A stretch of 64,000 nucleotides of DNA, taken from Halomonas sp. 'Soap Lake #6'. GTDB lineage: Bacteria; Pseudomonadota; Gammaproteobacteria; Pseudomonadales; Halomonadaceae. The translations under genes and the position numbers were made by a program. Position 1 is the stretch's first letter. Each line of letters begins with the position of its first letter. The notes under the pieces are model-generated. The model saw only the letters and a list, made by a program, of their open reading frames with translations. It was not told the origin of the DNA and did no database searches. Positions 63,495-64,000 of the stretch are shown here, piece by piece. The stretch spans positions 3,720,001 to 3,784,000 of the forward strand of contig NZ_CP020469.1 in NCBI RefSeq assembly GCF_003031405.1, given 5' to 3'.

Positions 63495-63558
63495 CGTTCT
63501 TATACCACCTAGCTCTCCTACCACCTCATTCTTATACCACCTCGCTCTCCTACCCCTA
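63495..63558. repeat. 32-bp tandem duplication
   Basis: Two copies of a 32-base unit (63495-63526 and 63527-63558) differing at few positions, both starting with TTCTTATACCACCT after two bases. It lies in the 202-bp spacer between convergent BCCT and MFS genes; nothing else was identified there. Confidence 0.8.
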
Positions 63559-63660
63559 TGCTCCAGAATAGCTCGGATCGGGCTAGGGTAATCACCACCG
63601 TACGATAACGGAGAACCTTTACCACCGGCTACGCTTTGTCATACGACCCCAACGCAACAG

Positions 63661-64000
63661 TTAGGCCGTATTGGTCTCTTCGCCAGCAGCCTCAATGGGT
63701 TCACCATCCTCATCCAGCAATTGGTGGTCGTAGGCGGCCTGAAGGCCGGTATCTTCCTCCGATAGCGACTGAGGCTCCTCATCCTCTGCCCAGTAGTCTA
63801 TATGGCCCGGGTAGATGGGTGATAAAACCGCAATCAGGATGCCGATTACGGAGAAAATCGCAAAGGCATCCGCATAGCCAAACCCATCGACCAATACACC
63901 AACCACCGGGGACCCCACTGCCTGCCCAAGCGCGCAGGCCATAAAGGGTATCACCGGTCCCATTGATAGCCGCCCCGGAAGTAGCCGGATGCCGGTCATC
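63661..64000 (-). CDS. MFS-type transporter, C-terminal part
   Basis: About 113 residues up to the stop; the gene continues beyond the window, so the ATG at 63999 is probably internal. Two hydrophobic helices (about CALGQAVGSPVVGVLVDGFG, and AFAIFSVIGILIAVLSPIYP) resemble the last two membrane segments of a major facilitator protein. A long acidic tail follows (many D and E to the end), which fits a halophile. Family assignment is tentative, and no substrate can be named. Confidence 0.6.
   Translation of the reverse strand, partial: MTGIRLLPGRLSMGPVIPFMACALGQAVGSPVVGVLVDGFGYADAFAIFSVIGILIAVLSPIYPGHIDYWAEDEEPQSLSEEDTGLQAAYDHQLLDEDGEPIEAAGEETNTA

Noticed and set aside
63661-63999. ATG at 63999 as a true start of a 112-residue protein
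   Set aside because: The frame is open to the window edge and the encoded part looks like only the last helices of a transporter, so it is treated as truncated.

Overview
The window looks like chromosomal DNA of a moderately halophilic gammaproteobacterium, most likely Halomonas or a close relative. This is an inference from gene content: a BCCT compatible-solute transporter, several TRAP transporters, gammaproteobacterial PhhR/TyrR-type regulation, and fairly GC-rich genes with AT-rich spacers. No phage, plasmid, IS element, rRNA or tRNA was seen. The theme is catabolism of aromatic acids and aromatic amino acids, surrounded by high-affinity transporters and their regulators.

Layout. (1) 1-12.0 kb: a nearly complete phenylacetyl-CoA pathway in two same-strand blocks, paaF(end)GHIJK and paaABCDE-paaZ, separated by a strong terminator and a new promoter. 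(2) 12.0-12.7 kb: a gene-free block of three long palindromic repeats, 22-bp tandem repeats and a hexamer run. (3) 12.8-23.3 kb: a homogentisate island. A DctPQM TRAP transporter and a MarR regulator read leftward. Reading rightward are an MBL-fold protein, an MhaA-like FAD monooxygenase, a small MhaB-like/DUF2783-type partner, hmgA, fumarylacetoacetase and maleylacetoacetate isomerase. Matching 12-bp palindromes lie on both sides of marR. (4) 23.3-35.3 kb: aromatic amino acid catabolism. It holds a single-chain indolepyruvate:ferredoxin oxidoreductase with a divergent Lrp regulator, an orphan TRAP binding protein closely related to the one in the island, an NSS amino-acid symporter with two TyrR-type boxes upstream, tyrR/phhR, a second Lrp gene, hppD and a small Rieske protein.

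(5) 35.7-45.2 kb: a second DctPQM TRAP operon ending in a VanX-type D-Ala-D-Ala dipeptidase, convergent with a dipeptide-epimerase-like enolase, a YfcC transporter and an M20 amidohydrolase; a divergent LysR gene and a LysE exporter follow. This suggests salvage of small peptides or acylated amino acids. (6) 45.5-49.0 kb: an orphan SF1 helicase of 1151 residues with a very large coiled-coil insertion. (7) 49.1-52.7 kb: a cobalamin riboswitch controlling a BtuFCD-like ABC transporter translationally coupled to a pseudoazurin. (8) 52.8-64 kb: a YihY protein, a PAS-GGDEF cyclase, a TAXI-TRAP transporter with DctB/DctD and a well-formed sigma-54 promoter and enhancer arrangement, a BCCT transporter, and the C-terminus of an MFS protein.

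How it fits together (inference): phenylpyruvate from phenylalanine could become phenylacetyl-CoA through the ferredoxin oxidoreductase and enter the paa pathway without the ligase PaaK. Tyrosine goes through HppD to homogentisate. Imported hydroxyphenylacetate-like acids could reach homogentisate through the MhaAB-like hydroxylase. HmgA, MaiA and FahA then yield fumarate and acetoacetate. All coordinates and motifs were read by eye; no database search or computed statistics support the family names.
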